Under the pieces are notes generated by a model. It made no database searches and was not told the origin of the DNA. It was given only the letters and a program-made list of their open reading frames with translations. A stretch of DNA of 33,524 nt from Actinomycetes bacterium (GTDB lineage: Bacteria; Actinomycetota; Acidimicrobiia; Acidimicrobiales; RAAP-2), in NCBI GenBank assembly GCA_021799615.1, contig JAJZAC010000021.1:1-33524 (forward strand). The letters run 5' to 3'. Shown here one piece after another: positions 1 through 9,728 of the stretch. The position numbers and the translations under genes were made by a program. How positions within the stretch are numbered: position 1 is the stretch's first letter; the number at the start of each line of letters is the position of its first letter.

Positions 1-16
1 TGAGAAGACCGTCGGT

Positions 17-49
17 GAGCCGTGTGCGGGCAAATCGCATGCACGGTTC
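17..49 (+). ncRNA. Group II intron domain V-like hairpin (3' end of an intron whose body lies left of the window)
   Basis: GAGCCGTG TGCGG GCAAA TCGCA TG CACGGTTC: 8-bp basal helix starting with GAGC (AGC triad, G.U wobble), 2-nt bulge on the 3' strand, short apical helix with GCAA-like loop; matches the remembered domain V pattern GAGCCGUAU...ACGGUUC. Confidence 0.65.
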
Positions 50-180
50 GACGGGCGGGTGCTGGAAACGGAGTGTGCCCCGTGTCTGACGAGTTGCACC
101 ACCGCGCCAGCGCTCGACCCTCGACTGTCGAGGAAGCCGCTCCCCCCAGCGCAGCGCCGGGGGCAGGCAGCGCCGGTGCG

Positions 181-1281
181 GTGTCGTGGGTGGTGGCCGA
201 GCGTACGGCGGCGTGGGTCGGGAACCGCACGCCGGTGCCGGAGCACTACCACCCCGCCGAGCTCCAGGCCCAGTTCGACGAGGTCACGGCGCGCGCCGAG
301 GAACTGGTGGCGGCGTCGACCGGACTGCGTTCGCCCACGGGACCCGCACGCGCCAGGGTGACCGACCGGGCCGGTTGGGTGCGCGCCAACACGGCATCCT
401 TCCGCCGTCTGGTGGGACCACATTTGGACCGCCTCGATCCCGCGTCCAGGCTGGGCGCCGTCGGCCGAGCCGGTCGGCTGCCCGAGCGGGCGGCGAGCTC
501 CCTCGCTGCTGCGGGCCGGGTGGCTACGGGAGCCCAGATGGGCGTGATCCTGGGCTGGATGTCGACCCGGGTGCTCGGGCAGTACGACGTCCTCCTGACC
601 GAGGAGGCGGTCGACGACCAGGACCTGGTGTACTTCGTGGGCCCGAACGTGGTCGCCCTCGAGCGGCGCTACGGGTTCGAGCCCGAGGAGTTCCGCCTGT
701 GGCTCGCGCTCCACGAGGTGACCCACCGATGCCAGTTCACCGCCATCCCGTGGATGCGCGCCCACTTCGTCTCCCTCGTGGACCAGGGGCTCGGTTCGCT
801 CGATCCCGATCCCTCCCGCTTCGCCGAGGCGCTCCGGCGGGTGACCGAGGAGATCCGCGCCGGGCGGAATCCCCTGCGCGATGCCGGTGCGTTGGGGCTG
901 GTCGCCACCGAGGAGCAGCTCGAGGTGGTGCGCCGTATCCAGGCGCTCATGAGCCTGCTCGAAGGGCACGGTGACGTCACCATGGACCGCGCCGGGGCGG
1001 CGGCGATCCCGAGTGCCGCCCGGTTCAGTCGCGTGCTGCGGGAACGTCGACAGCAGGCCCGGGGGGCGGCCCGCCTGCTGCGCCAGCTGATCGGGCTCGA
1101 GGCCAAGCTCCGCCAGTACGAGGAAGGGGAGCGGTTCATCGCGGAGGTCGAGGCATCGGGTGGCCCGGAGCTGCTCGCTCGCGCCTGGCAGGGACCCGAG
1201 TGGCTGCCGACCCTGGCCGAGATCCGCGATCCGCAGTCATGGATCCGCCGTGTCGGCACCCTGCCCGCACTCTCCGTCTGA
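181..1281 (+). CDS. Zinc-dependent metalloprotease of the DUF2342 / 'coenzyme F420 biosynthesis-associated' family
   Basis: GTG start VSWVVAERTAAWVGNRTPVP; HEVTH (HExxH) in LWLALHEVTHRCQF; the 22-180 part of the ORF overlaps the intron-like region and is probably not coding. Confidence 0.8.
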   Translation: MSWVVAERTAAWVGNRTPVPEHYHPAELQAQFDEVTARAEELVAASTGLRSPTGPARARVTDRAGWVRANTASFRRLVGPHLDRLDPASRLGAVGRAGRLPERAASSLAAAGRVATGAQMGVILGWMSTRVLGQYDVLLTEEAVDDQDLVYFVGPNVVALERRYGFEPEEFRLWLALHEVTHRCQFTAIPWMRAHFVSLVDQGLGSLDPDPSRFAEALRRVTEEIRAGRNPLRDAGALGLVATEEQLEVVRRIQALMSLLEGHGDVTMDRAGAAAIPSAARFSRVLRERRQQARGAARLLRQLIGLEAKLRQYEEGERFIAEVEASGGPELLARAWQGPEWLPTLAEIRDPQSWIRRVGTLPALSV

Positions 1282-2254
1282 GCTCGCCGCGGCGCTCCTC
1301 GAGCGCTGCGACCTCCCACCCCCCGGCACGCCGCTCACGTGCGCGGTCTCGGGCGGACCGGACTCGCTGGCCCTGCTGGCACTGGCGGCCGCCGCCGGCT
1401 GTGCCGTGACCGCCGTGCACGTCGACCACGGCCTCCGTCCCGGGAGTGCCGCCGAGGCCGACGTCGTCGCCGCCGCCGCCGCCCGCTTCGGCGCTGGCTT
1501 CCGGGCGACACGCGTCGAGGTGGCCCCGGGTCCGAACCTCGAGGCCCGGGCCCGCGACGCCCGGCGGGCGGTGCTCGGCGACGACGCGGCCACCGGTCAC
1601 ACGGCCGACGACCAGGCGGAGACGGTGATGGCGAACCTGCTGCGGGGAGCGGGCGTGGAGGGCCTCGCCGGCATGCGGCACGGGCCCCGGCACCCCATCC
1701 TCCGTCTTCGTCGCACCGAGACCCGGGCATTGTGCGAGGCCCTGGGGCTGGTCCCGGTCGACGACCCGATGAACCGGGACCCCCGGTTCCTGCGGACGGC
1801 GGTCCGGGCCCGGCTCCTGCCCCTGTGCTCCGAGCTGGCCGGTCGGGACGTGGTCCCCATCCTGGCCCGTCAGGCGGAGGTCCTGGCCGGCGACGCCGAC
1901 CTGCTGGCCGAGGTCGCCTCCCTCCTCGACCCGACAGACGCCAGGGGCCTGGCCGCCGCCCCCCTCCCCGCCGGGCGGCGGAGCGTTCGTCGCTGGTTGG
2001 CTGGCATGCGGGCCCATCCGCCCTCGCTGGCGGAGGTCGACCGGGTGCTGGCGGTGGCGAAGGGCGAGGTGGTGGCCACCCAACTCGCGGGTGGGACGCG
2101 GGTGGGGCGGTCGGCGGGCAGGTTGTCGCTGTCGGCGGCCTCCGGACCGGCTCCCGGGGCGCTCCTCGGTGGACCCGGGTGGTCCGCATCGGCGGTCCGG
2201 TACAGTCGGCCCGTGCCGCACGGTCCCGCCGCCCGATCCGACGAGCAGGAATGA
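1250..2254 (+). CDS. tilS: tRNA(Ile)-lysidine synthetase
   Basis: PP-loop SGGPDSLALL, HVDHGLRPGS, ATGHTADDQAETVMANLLRGAG; GTG start overlapping the previous gene end; upstream of hpt. Confidence 0.9.
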   Translation: MSAPCPHSPSELAAALLERCDLPPPGTPLTCAVSGGPDSLALLALAAAAGCAVTAVHVDHGLRPGSAAEADVVAAAAARFGAGFRATRVEVAPGPNLEARARDARRAVLGDDAATGHTADDQAETVMANLLRGAGVEGLAGMRHGPRHPILRLRRTETRALCEALGLVPVDDPMNRDPRFLRTAVRARLLPLCSELAGRDVVPILARQAEVLAGDADLLAEVASLLDPTDARGLAAAPLPAGRRSVRRWLAGMRAHPPSLAEVDRVLAVAKGEVVATQLAGGTRVGRSAGRLSLSAASGPAPGALLGGPGWSASAVRYSRPVPHGPAARSDEQE

Positions 2255-2826
2255 GCGCACCAGGTGTCGACCCGGACGGGGTCGTGGGCGAGGTCGTCGT
2301 CTCGGAGCTCGAGCTGCGCCGCCGCATCGACGAGCTGGGCACGGCGATCACGGACGACTACGCCGGTCGGCCGCCCCTTCTGGTCGGGGTGTTGAAGGGC
2401 GCGTTCACCTTCATGAGCGACCTGTCCCGCGCCATCCACCTGCCGGTCGAGATCGACTTCATGGCCGTGTCCTCCTACGGCAGCGCGACCCGGACGTCAG
2501 GCGTGGTCCGGATCGTCAAGGACCTCGACGCCGACCTGGCCGGCCGGCACGTGCTGGTGGTCGAGGACATCGTCGACAGCGGCCTCACCCTCAGCTACCT
2601 GCAGCGCTACCTGTGGGCACGCGGCCCGGCGAGCCTGGAGGTGTGCGCGCTCCTCGTCAAGGACGGTCGGCAGCGTACCGAGCTCGATCTCCGCTATGTC
2701 GGGTTCCGTATCCCCCCCGCCTTCGTCGTCGGGTACGGCCTCGACGTGGGTGAGCGCCTGCGCAACCTCCCGGCCGTCCACACCTACCTGGGGCAGCAGG
2801 TACCGACCGTCGGCGGTGGCCGTTGA
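2251..2826 (+). CDS. hpt: Hypoxanthine phosphoribosyltransferase
   Basis: [19 protein letters not shown] motif [34 protein letters not shown]; start overlaps tilS stop. Confidence 0.93.
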   Translation: MSAPGVDPDGVVGEVVVSELELRRRIDELGTAITDDYAGRPPLLVGVLKGAFTFMSDLSRAIHLPVEIDFMAVSSYGSATRTSGVVRIVKDLDADLAGRHVLVVEDIVDSGLTLSYLQRYLWARGPASLEVCALLVKDGRQRTELDLRYVGFRIPPAFVVGYGLDVGERLRNLPAVHTYLGQQVPTVGGGR

Positions 2827-2842
2827 GGAGAGGAAGGTGCTC

Positions 2843-3412
2843 ATGAGTGTCGACGCGGTGCGAGTCGAGCGAGCGGTGGCCGAGCTGCTGGAGGCAATCG
2901 GTGAAGACGTGGGGCGTGACGGCCTCCTGCGCACCCCGGCCCGGGTCGCCCAGATGTACGCCGAGCTGTTCGCCGGCCTGGACGAGGATCCGGCGTCCCA
3001 TCTCGAGGTGACGTTCGCCGCCGACCACGACGAGATGGTCATGGTGCGGGACATCCCCTTCGCGTCGCTGTGCGAGCACCATCTCATCCCGTTCATGGGT
3101 CGGGCCCACGTCGCCTACATCCCGGCGGACGACGGCCGGATCACCGGGCTGTCCAAGCTGGCCCGGCTCGTCGACGGGTATGCCCGCCGCCTCCAGGTCC
3201 AGGAGCGGATGACCACCCAGATCGCCAACGCCGTCGAGTCGGCCCTGGCGCCGAAGGGTGTCCTCGTCGTGGTGGAGGCCGAGCACCTGTGCATGTCGAT
3301 GCGGGGGGTGAAGAAACCGGGGACCCTCACCGTCACGTCGTCGGTGCGCGGCCTGTTCCGCACGGATTCGGCCACCCGCGCCGAGGCCATGCAGTTCGTG
3401 CACGGCCACTGA
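2843..3412 (+). CDS. folE: GTP cyclohydrolase I
   Basis: [53 protein letters not shown]. Confidence 0.95.
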   Translation: MSVDAVRVERAVAELLEAIGEDVGRDGLLRTPARVAQMYAELFAGLDEDPASHLEVTFAADHDEMVMVRDIPFASLCEHHLIPFMGRAHVAYIPADDGRITGLSKLARLVDGYARRLQVQERMTTQIANAVESALAPKGVLVVVEAEHLCMSMRGVKKPGTLTVTSSVRGLFRTDSATRAEAMQFVHGH

Positions 3413-3488
3413 TCCCGGGTCCGCCGGGCACGTGGTGCCAGGTCCCGGCCCGGCAGAGCAGGTTCACCCTGGCCTACGCTGAGCGTCC

Positions 3489-4316
3489 ATGGCCACGCCC
3501 CCCGAGCGCCGACGTCCTCTCGTGATGGGCATCCTCAACGTCACTCCGGACTCGTTCTCGGACGGTGGCGAGTGGTTCGAGGCCGACCGCGCCGTCGCCC
3601 GGGGCCACGAGATGGTGGCGCAGGGGGCCGACGTGGTCGACGTCGGCGGCGAGTCGTCCCGCCCCGGGGCGCTCCCGGTCGACGCCGACGAGGAGATCCG
3701 ACGGGTGGTCCCCGTGGTCGAGGCCCTGGCCGGTGTCGTGCGCGTGTCGGTCGACACGGTGAAGGTCGAGGTGGCCGAGGCCGCACTCGCTGCGGGCGCG
3801 ACCCTGGTGAACGACGTGTCGGCGACCCTGTGGCCGGTGGCGGCCGCCCGCGGCGCCGGGTGGGTGGCGATGCACCGCCGGGGAACCCCGGCCGACATGC
3901 AGGACGCCCCCGCGTACGAGGACGTCGTCGCCGAGGTGGGCGCCTTCCTGGCCGCCCGGGCGGCCGACGCCCGCGCCGCCGGGGTCACCGAGATCTGGAT
4001 CGATCCGGGGATCGGGTTCGGTAAGACCGTCGAGCACAACCTGGCCCTGCTCGGGGCGACGGCCGAGCTGGCCGCCAGTGGGTGCCCGGTCCTGGTGGGC
4101 ACGAGCCGCAAGTCCTTCCTCGGTCGTCTGGCCGCCGGACCCGACGGGGCCCCGGCGCCGGTCCACCAGCGCCTGGCCGGCTCCGTGGCCACCGCCACGT
4201 GGGCGATGGCGCAGGGAGCGTCGATGGTGCGGGTCCACGACGTCGCGGAGACGGTCCAGGCCGCCACCCTCGTCGGCGCTCGCCGCCCGAGCGCCCTGCC
4301 GGGATTGGCCCGATGA
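3489..4316 (+). CDS. folP: Dihydropteroate synthase
   Basis: MGILNVTPDSFSDGG, DVGGESSRPGA, DPGIGFGKTVEHN, GTSRKSFLG. Confidence 0.95.
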   Translation: MATPPERRRPLVMGILNVTPDSFSDGGEWFEADRAVARGHEMVAQGADVVDVGGESSRPGALPVDADEEIRRVVPVVEALAGVVRVSVDTVKVEVAEAALAAGATLVNDVSATLWPVAAARGAGWVAMHRRGTPADMQDAPAYEDVVAEVGAFLAARAADARAAGVTEIWIDPGIGFGKTVEHNLALLGATAELAASGCPVLVGTSRKSFLGRLAAGPDGAPAPVHQRLAGSVATATWAMAQGASMVRVHDVAETVQAATLVGARRPSALPGLAR

Positions 4317-4855
4317 GGGGCAAGTGGGCTGCCGGTATCCCGCCCCGGAACTTCACCTGGGTGATCCGGGATCGGTTGGCCATCAGCGAGCGCCCGGGCG
4401 GCTTCGCACCCAACCACCGGCGGGTGCGGCGCAACGAGGAGATCATCTGGCTCCGCGCCCAGGGGTTCAGCCGCGTCGCGTCGCTGCTCCCGTCGCCCCA
4501 CAACCTGGCTGCCTACGAGGAGAAGGGGCTCCCGTTCGTCCACTTCCAGCTGCCGGCCACCGGCGACGTGCGGGCGGTCCTCGAGGAGGTGTTCCACTGG
4601 CTGCATGTCCAGATCACCTCGGGTGAGCGCGTCCTCGTCCACCAGGACGAGCTGGGGGACCGGGTCACCGGGGTGGCCGCCGGTTACCTCCTGTGGTCCG
4701 CACGGCTCCCCAGCGCTCCCCAGGCCACCACGGTCCTCGAGCGGCAGATCGGCCACCCGATGGGTCCGGCGGGCCGGGAGCTGGTGGCGCTGGCTGCGGA
4801 GCTGGCACCGCCCGAGCCGCCCGCAGCTGCCGGATCGGCCCGGGCGCCGGCCTGA
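4313..4855 (+). CDS. Dual-specificity/tyrosine phosphatase-fold protein with degenerate active site (putative pseudophosphatase)
   Basis: ATGA overlap with folP; VLVHQDELGDRVTGVAAGYL aligns with the HCX5R P-loop but has HQX5R. Confidence 0.65.
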   Translation: MRGKWAAGIPPRNFTWVIRDRLAISERPGGFAPNHRRVRRNEEIIWLRAQGFSRVASLLPSPHNLAAYEEKGLPFVHFQLPATGDVRAVLEEVFHWLHVQITSGERVLVHQDELGDRVTGVAAGYLLWSARLPSAPQATTVLERQIGHPMGPAGRELVALAAELAPPEPPAAAGSARAPA

Positions 4856-4857
4856 CG

Positions 4858-5247
4858 GTGGGCGCTCCCGACCCGGCGAGGGGCCGGATCGAGGTGCGGG
4901 GCCTGCGGGTCGTCGCCACGCACGGTGTCCTCGCCGAGGAGCAGGCCCGCCCCCAGCCGTTCGAGATCGACGTCGACCTGGACGTCGATCTGGCGTCGGC
5001 GGCGGCGAGCGACGACCTGGCCGAGACGGTCGATTACGGGGCCGTCGTCGACCGTCTCGTGGCTGTCGTGGCGGAGGGCCCGCAGCGCCACCTGCTCGAG
5101 TCCCTGGCCGACGAGCTGTGCCGCGTCGCGCTGGCGGCCGACGATCGCGTCACGGCGGCGACCATCGCTGTGCGGAAGGTCCGACCGCCGGTCGCCGCCG
5201 ACGTCGCCACCGTCGGTGTGCGGATGACCCGGTCGCGTTCCCGGTGA
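4858..5247 (+). CDS. folB: Dihydroneopterin aldolase
   Basis: IEVRGLRVVATHGVLAEEQARPQPFEIDVDLDVDL, VDYGAVVDRL, LLESLADELC; between folP and folK. Confidence 0.92.
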   Translation: MGAPDPARGRIEVRGLRVVATHGVLAEEQARPQPFEIDVDLDVDLASAAASDDLAETVDYGAVVDRLVAVVAEGPQRHLLESLADELCRVALAADDRVTAATIAVRKVRPPVAADVATVGVRMTRSRSR

Positions 5248-5744
5248 CGGTCACGCGGCCGGATTCCCCGACCGTCCGGGCCTTTCTCGGTCTCGGCTCC
5301 AACCTGGGCGACCGGTGGGCGCACCTGCGCCGTGCCGTCGACCACCTGCGGGGGGACGGCGCCACTCCCGTCACCGGGATCTCTCCCGTCTTCGAGACCG
5401 AACCCGTCGGCGGCCCCGCCGATCAGGGTCCCTACCTCAACATGGTGGTCGAGCTGGCCCTCCCCGCCCCGCCCGATCCCTACCGCGTACTGGCCGAGTG
5501 TCGCCGCCTGGAGGCGGCCGCCGGCAGGGTGCGAGCCGTCCGGTGGGGCCCCCGCACGCTCGACGTCGACGTGCTCTGGATCGACGGGGTCCACCTCGAC
5601 GACCCCGAGCTCATCGTTCCCCATCCCCGCCTGTTCGAACGCCGGTTCGTGGTGGCGCCCCTGGCCACCCTGGCCCCGGATCTGGCCGGCCCCGGCGAGG
5701 TGGAGCGCGCTGGTGGCGACGTCGTCGAGGTGGGTACACTGTGA
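5244..5744 (+). CDS. folK: 2-amino-4-hydroxy-6-hydroxymethyldihydropteridine pyrophosphokinase
   Basis: FLGLGSNLGDRWAHLRRAV, SPVFETEPVGGPADQGPYLNMVVEL, RWGPRTLDVDVLWID, PHPRLFERRFVVAPL. Confidence 0.95.
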   Translation: MTVTRPDSPTVRAFLGLGSNLGDRWAHLRRAVDHLRGDGATPVTGISPVFETEPVGGPADQGPYLNMVVELALPAPPDPYRVLAECRRLEAAAGRVRAVRWGPRTLDVDVLWIDGVHLDDPELIVPHPRLFERRFVVAPLATLAPDLAGPGEVERAGGDVVEVGTL

Positions 5745-5807
5745 ACCTGGAATGATGCTCTGACGCGAACGGCACTCCGCGGAGGCCGGAACGTCGAAAG
5801 GGGTCTC

Positions 5808-6626
5808 GTGGACGCGGTGCGCGTGATCGGTCCGGGACGGGCCGGACGGTCAGTGGTTGCGGCGCTCGACGCCGTCGGGGGGGTCACCGTGAAAGGGTTG
5901 CTGGGCCGCGCCGACCGCCTGGAAGGGGCGGCCCACGGCGTCGACCTGCTCATCGTGGCCACCCCGGACGATGCGCTCGCCGGGGTCGCCGCCATGGTCG
6001 AGCCGGACCCCGCCACGGTGGTGGCCCATCTGTCCGGTTCCTGCGGTCTCGACGTGCTCGGGTCGCACCTGCACCGGGCCAGCCTCCACCCGTTGGTGGG
6101 GTTGCCGGACCCCGAGCGGGGTGCGCGCCGCCTGCTCGGGGGGGCCACCTTCGCCGTGTCCGGCTCCGACCAGGTGGCTCGTGCCGGCGTCGAGCGGGTG
6201 GTGGCCGCGCTGGGCGGGACGCCGGTCCGGGTGGCCGAAGAGGACCGCGCCGCCTACCACGCGGCGGCCGCCATCGCCGCCAACCACCTGGTGGCGCTGC
6301 TGGGCCAGGTGGAGCGGGTCGCCGCCACCTCCGACCTGCCGTTGTCCCTGTTCGAGGGGCTGGTGCGCGGAGCCGTCGACGACGCCTTTGCCGCCGGTCC
6401 GGCTGCTGCCCTGACCGGCCCCGCGGCCCGTGGCGACCTCGGGACCCTGCAGCGGCACCGCGCCGTCCTGGCCGGGTTGCCGACGGGTGCCGCGGAGGTC
6501 GCCGCCTACGACGCACTGGTGGCGATGGCCCAGCTGCTGGCCGCCGACCGTACCGGTGGGCGGGCCGGGCCCGATGGGCGGGTCGGATCCCAGCCGGCGC
6601 CGCCTGCAGCCGGAGCAGCAGCGTGA
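5808..6626 (+). CDS. Rossmann-like / DUF2520 domain protein
   Basis: VIGPGRAGRSVVAALDAVG nucleotide-binding N-terminus, DLLIVATPDDALAGVA, HLSGSCGLDVL, AAYHAAAAIAANHLVALL; immediately upstream of panC. Confidence 0.82.
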   Translation: MDAVRVIGPGRAGRSVVAALDAVGGVTVKGLLGRADRLEGAAHGVDLLIVATPDDALAGVAAMVEPDPATVVAHLSGSCGLDVLGSHLHRASLHPLVGLPDPERGARRLLGGATFAVSGSDQVARAGVERVVAALGGTPVRVAEEDRAAYHAAAAIAANHLVALLGQVERVAATSDLPLSLFEGLVRGAVDDAFAAGPAAALTGPAARGDLGTLQRHRAVLAGLPTGAAEVAAYDALVAMAQLLAADRTGGRAGPDGRVGSQPAPPAAGAAA

Positions 6627-7675
6627 CCGCGTCCACCGTCCCCGAGGTCCCGCCCGGGGCGCCGGAACCGGTCGGGCGGCCGGCGGCCGTCTTCGCCCTG
6701 TTGTCGGAGTACGCCTCGGCTCTCGACAAGGTGCGGGCCTCCGGCCGGACGGTGGGCTTCGTTCCCACCATGGGCGCACTCCACGCCGGTCACCAGGCCC
6801 TGGTGCGCCGGGCGGCGTCGGAGTGCGACGTGGTCGCCGTGAGCATCTTCGTCAATCCGCTCCAGTTCGGCGACCCCGACGACCTGGAGCGCTACCCCCG
6901 CCTCCCGGACGAGGACGTCCAGGCCGCAGGGGAGGCAGGCGCCACCTTCGTGCTCATGCCCGAGGTTTCCGAGATGTTCCCCTCGTTCCCGGCGCCAGTG
7001 CCCACCGCCGTCACGGTGAGCGGACTGGCCGACCGGTGGGAGGGCGCCGCCAGGCCGGGCCACTTCAGCGGGGTGGCCACGGTGGTGGCCAAGCTCTTCG
7101 CCGTCACCGGCAGGTGCCGGGCCTACTTCGGCGAGAAGGACTACCAGCAGCTCGCCGTGGTCCGGCGGATGGCAGCCGACCTGTCGTTCCCCGTCGAGGT
7201 GGTCGGCTGCACCACGGTGCGGGACGAGGACGGGCTCGCCCTCTCCAGCAGGAACGTGCGGTTGGGCGCCGAGGAACGGCGGGCGGCGGCGGTGCTGCCC
7301 CAGGCGCTGGCCGCCGGGGCGCGGGCGATCGCCGAGGGCGAGTACCGCCCATCGATGGTGGAGGCGCTCATGAGCCAGGTGGTCGGCGAGGAGCCCGCCG
7401 TCGAGCTGGACTACGCCGTGGTCGTCGACGGCAACGACCTCGCGCCGGCGATCTCCCTCCGTCCCGACCGGCCGCTCCGGCTGCTCATCGCGGCCCATGT
7501 CGGCGGGGTCCGGCTCATCGACAACATCGATCCTGCCGCCGGCACCCGGGGCATCCCCCCGCCCCGGCGCTCCGTCACCTATTCGGCCACCCCCATCAAC
7601 CCGACCCAGCCGGTCATGGTGCACCGGAGCCGGCCCGGCCCCGCCCCCGCCGACGACCCGACGAAAGGGAAGTGA
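6623..7675 (+). CDS. panC: Pantoate--beta-alanine ligase
   Basis: VGFVPTMGALHAGHQALV, SIFVNPLQFG, YFGEKDYQQLAVVRRM, LSSRNVRL. Confidence 0.95.
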   Translation: MTASTVPEVPPGAPEPVGRPAAVFALLSEYASALDKVRASGRTVGFVPTMGALHAGHQALVRRAASECDVVAVSIFVNPLQFGDPDDLERYPRLPDEDVQAAGEAGATFVLMPEVSEMFPSFPAPVPTAVTVSGLADRWEGAARPGHFSGVATVVAKLFAVTGRCRAYFGEKDYQQLAVVRRMAADLSFPVEVVGCTTVRDEDGLALSSRNVRLGAEERRAAAVLPQALAAGARAIAEGEYRPSMVEALMSQVVGEEPAVELDYAVVVDGNDLAPAISLRPDRPLRLLIAAHVGGVRLIDNIDPAAGTRGIPPPRRSVTYSATPINPTQPVMVHRSRPGPAPADDPTKGK

Positions 7676-7680
7676 GTCCC

Positions 7681-8073
7681 ATGCGCCGACGCATGATGAA
7701 GTCCAAGATCCACCGGGCGACGGTCACCGACGCCAACCTCAATTACGTCGGGTCGATCAGCCTCGACCCGGAGCTGATGCGTGCCGCCGACATCCTCGAG
7801 TGGGAGCAGGTGACCGTGCTCGACATCGACAACGGCGCCAGGTTCGAGACCTACGCCATCGTCGGCGGACCCGGCCAGGTCTGCCTGAACGGCGCCGCCG
7901 CCCGCCTGGTCCACCGGGGGGACAAGGTCATCGTGATCACGTACGCCGACTACGAGCAGGCGGAGCTCGAGGCGTTCCAGCCGCGCATCGTGCATGTCGA
8001 CCGGGCCAACCGGATCATCGACGAGGAGAGCGCGCGCCTCGACGCCGAGCTCGACCATCTCACCCAGGCGTGA
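7681..8073 (+). CDS. panD: Aspartate 1-decarboxylase
   Basis: MMKSKIHRATVTDANLNYVGSISLDPELM with the Gly-Ser pyruvoyl processing site; NGAAARLVHRGDKVIVITYA. Confidence 0.96.
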   Translation: MRRRMMKSKIHRATVTDANLNYVGSISLDPELMRAADILEWEQVTVLDIDNGARFETYAIVGGPGQVCLNGAAARLVHRGDKVIVITYADYEQAELEAFQPRIVHVDRANRIIDEESARLDAELDHLTQA

Positions 8074-9728
8074 CGTCAGCCGGTGCGGGCGGGGGGCCAC
8101 GGCAGGGTGGGCTCGACGTCCTCGTGGTCGGCAGCGGTGTCGCCGGGCTGTCGAGTGCGCTCCGCCTCGCCACCGGTGGCCTCCGCGTCGGGGTCCTGAC
8201 CAAGGGAGAGCTCGTCCAGTCGGCCACCCGCTGGGCCCAGGGCGGCGTCGCCGCCGTGCTCGGCGGCGACGAGGACTCGACCGATCTGCACCTGGCCGAC
8301 ACGCTGGCTGCCGGGGCCGGTCTGTGTGACGTGGCCGCCGTCCGGGTCCTGGTCGACGAGGGTCCCCTCCGGGTGCGGGAGCTGATCGCCCAGGGCGCCC
8401 GGTTCGACATGGGTCCCGGTGGCGACTTCGCCCGGGCCCGTGAGGGCGGCCACTCGGCGGCACGGGTGGTCCATGCCGGTGGGGCGGCCACCGGGGCCGA
8501 GGTGGAGCGGGCGCTGGTCGCTGCCACCCACCAGACGGCCGCCGCCGTCCTCGAGGGATGGTTCGCCCTCGACCTGCTGGTCGAAGGCGGCCGCTGCCAC
8601 GGGGTGCGGGCACTGGCGCCCGCAGGCAGCACGGGCGAGGGCGCCGGACCGGTCGAGGTCCGGGCCACCCACACGGTCCTGGCCACCGGTGGGGCCGGGC
8701 AGCTCTACGCCGTGACCACCAATCCGCCCGAGTCGACGGGCGACGGGCTGGCCATGGCCGTGCGTGCCGGCGTCCCTGTGGCCGACGTCGAGTTCATGCA
8801 ATTCCACCCGACGGCGCTCCACCACCCCGCCATGCCCCGTCCGCTCCTCTCGGAGGCACTCCGGGGCCATGGCGCGATCCTGCGTGATGCCGCCGGCGAG
8901 CGGTTCGTCGACGAGCTCGCGCCCCGCGACGTGGTCAGCCGGGCCATGGCCTCCCGCATGCGCGAGCAGGGGGTGGACCACCTGTGGCTCGATGCGACCG
9001 GGCTGGAGGCCTTCGGGGCGCGCTTCCCGACGATCGCCGCCGAGCTCGAGGCGATCGGTCTCGACCCGGCCTCCGATTGGCTGCCGATCGCACCGGCAGC
9101 CCACTACCTGTCCGGCGGTGTCATGACCGACCTGCAGGGCGCCACCGCGCTGCCCGGCCTGTGGGCAGCGGGTGAGGTCGCCTGCTCGGGTGTCCACGGC
9201 GCCAATCGCCTGGCCTCGAATTCCCTGCTCGAAGGGATGGTGTTCGGCGCTCGGCTGTCCGAGGCGATCCTGGCCGGAGCCGACGGCCCTCGGCCCCTCG
9301 GCGTGCTGCACGCCCTGCTCGCCGGAGGGTCGGACGATCGCGGCCCGACGCTGCCGGTGTCGGCGGCGGAACCCCCGGGTGGCGGGTTGGCGGGTGCTCC
9401 GGCGGACACGGCCAAAGCGCGCGAGGACCTGCAGCGGGCCATGACCGACGGTGCCGGCGTGGTCCGTGACGCCGGGTCGCTGGCGAGTGCCGCGGCCGCG
9501 GCGGCCCGTCTGGCGACCGGCGCGGCACCGGTGGTCGATCGGGCGACCGGCGAGCTCGCCAACCTGCTCGACGTCTCGAATGTCGTGCTCCGGGTGGCGG
9601 GGGAGCGCACCGAGACCCGCGGCGCTCACGCACGCAGTGACTATCCCGCCACCGATCCGGCTTGGCGCCGGAGGATCGTCGTCAGCGCGGGTAGGGTCGC
9701 CGTCCTGGACGAGCCGGTCGCCCCGTGA
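8070..9728 (+). CDS. nadB: L-aspartate oxidase
   Basis: DVLVVGSGVAGLSSALRLA, QGGVAAVLGGDEDS, EFMQFHPTAL, GVHGANRLASNSLLEGMVFG; stop-start overlap with panD. Confidence 0.94.
   Translation: MTSAGAGGGPRQGGLDVLVVGSGVAGLSSALRLATGGLRVGVLTKGELVQSATRWAQGGVAAVLGGDEDSTDLHLADTLAAGAGLCDVAAVRVLVDEGPLRVRELIAQGARFDMGPGGDFARAREGGHSAARVVHAGGAATGAEVERALVAATHQTAAAVLEGWFALDLLVEGGRCHGVRALAPAGSTGEGAGPVEVRATHTVLATGGAGQLYAVTTNPPESTGDGLAMAVRAGVPVADVEFMQFHPTALHHPAMPRPLLSEALRGHGAILRDAAGERFVDELAPRDVVSRAMASRMREQGVDHLWLDATGLEAFGARFPTIAAELEAIGLDPASDWLPIAPAAHYLSGGVMTDLQGATALPGLWAAGEVACSGVHGANRLASNSLLEGMVFGARLSEAILAGADGPRPLGVLHALLAGGSDDRGPTLPVSAAEPPGGGLAGAPADTAKAREDLQRAMTDGAGVVRDAGSLASAAAAAARLATGAAPVVDRATGELANLLDVSNVVLRVAGERTETRGAHARSDYPATDPAWRRRIVVSAGRVAVLDEPVAP

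Noticed and set aside
22-180. N-terminal extension of the first ORF
   Set aside because: Overlaps the domain V-like hairpin and lacks family similarity; GTG at 181 fits the protein family start.
2201-2206. TACAGT as an hpt promoter
   Set aside because: Single weak -10-like hexamer inside tilS with no -35; not enough to report as a feature.
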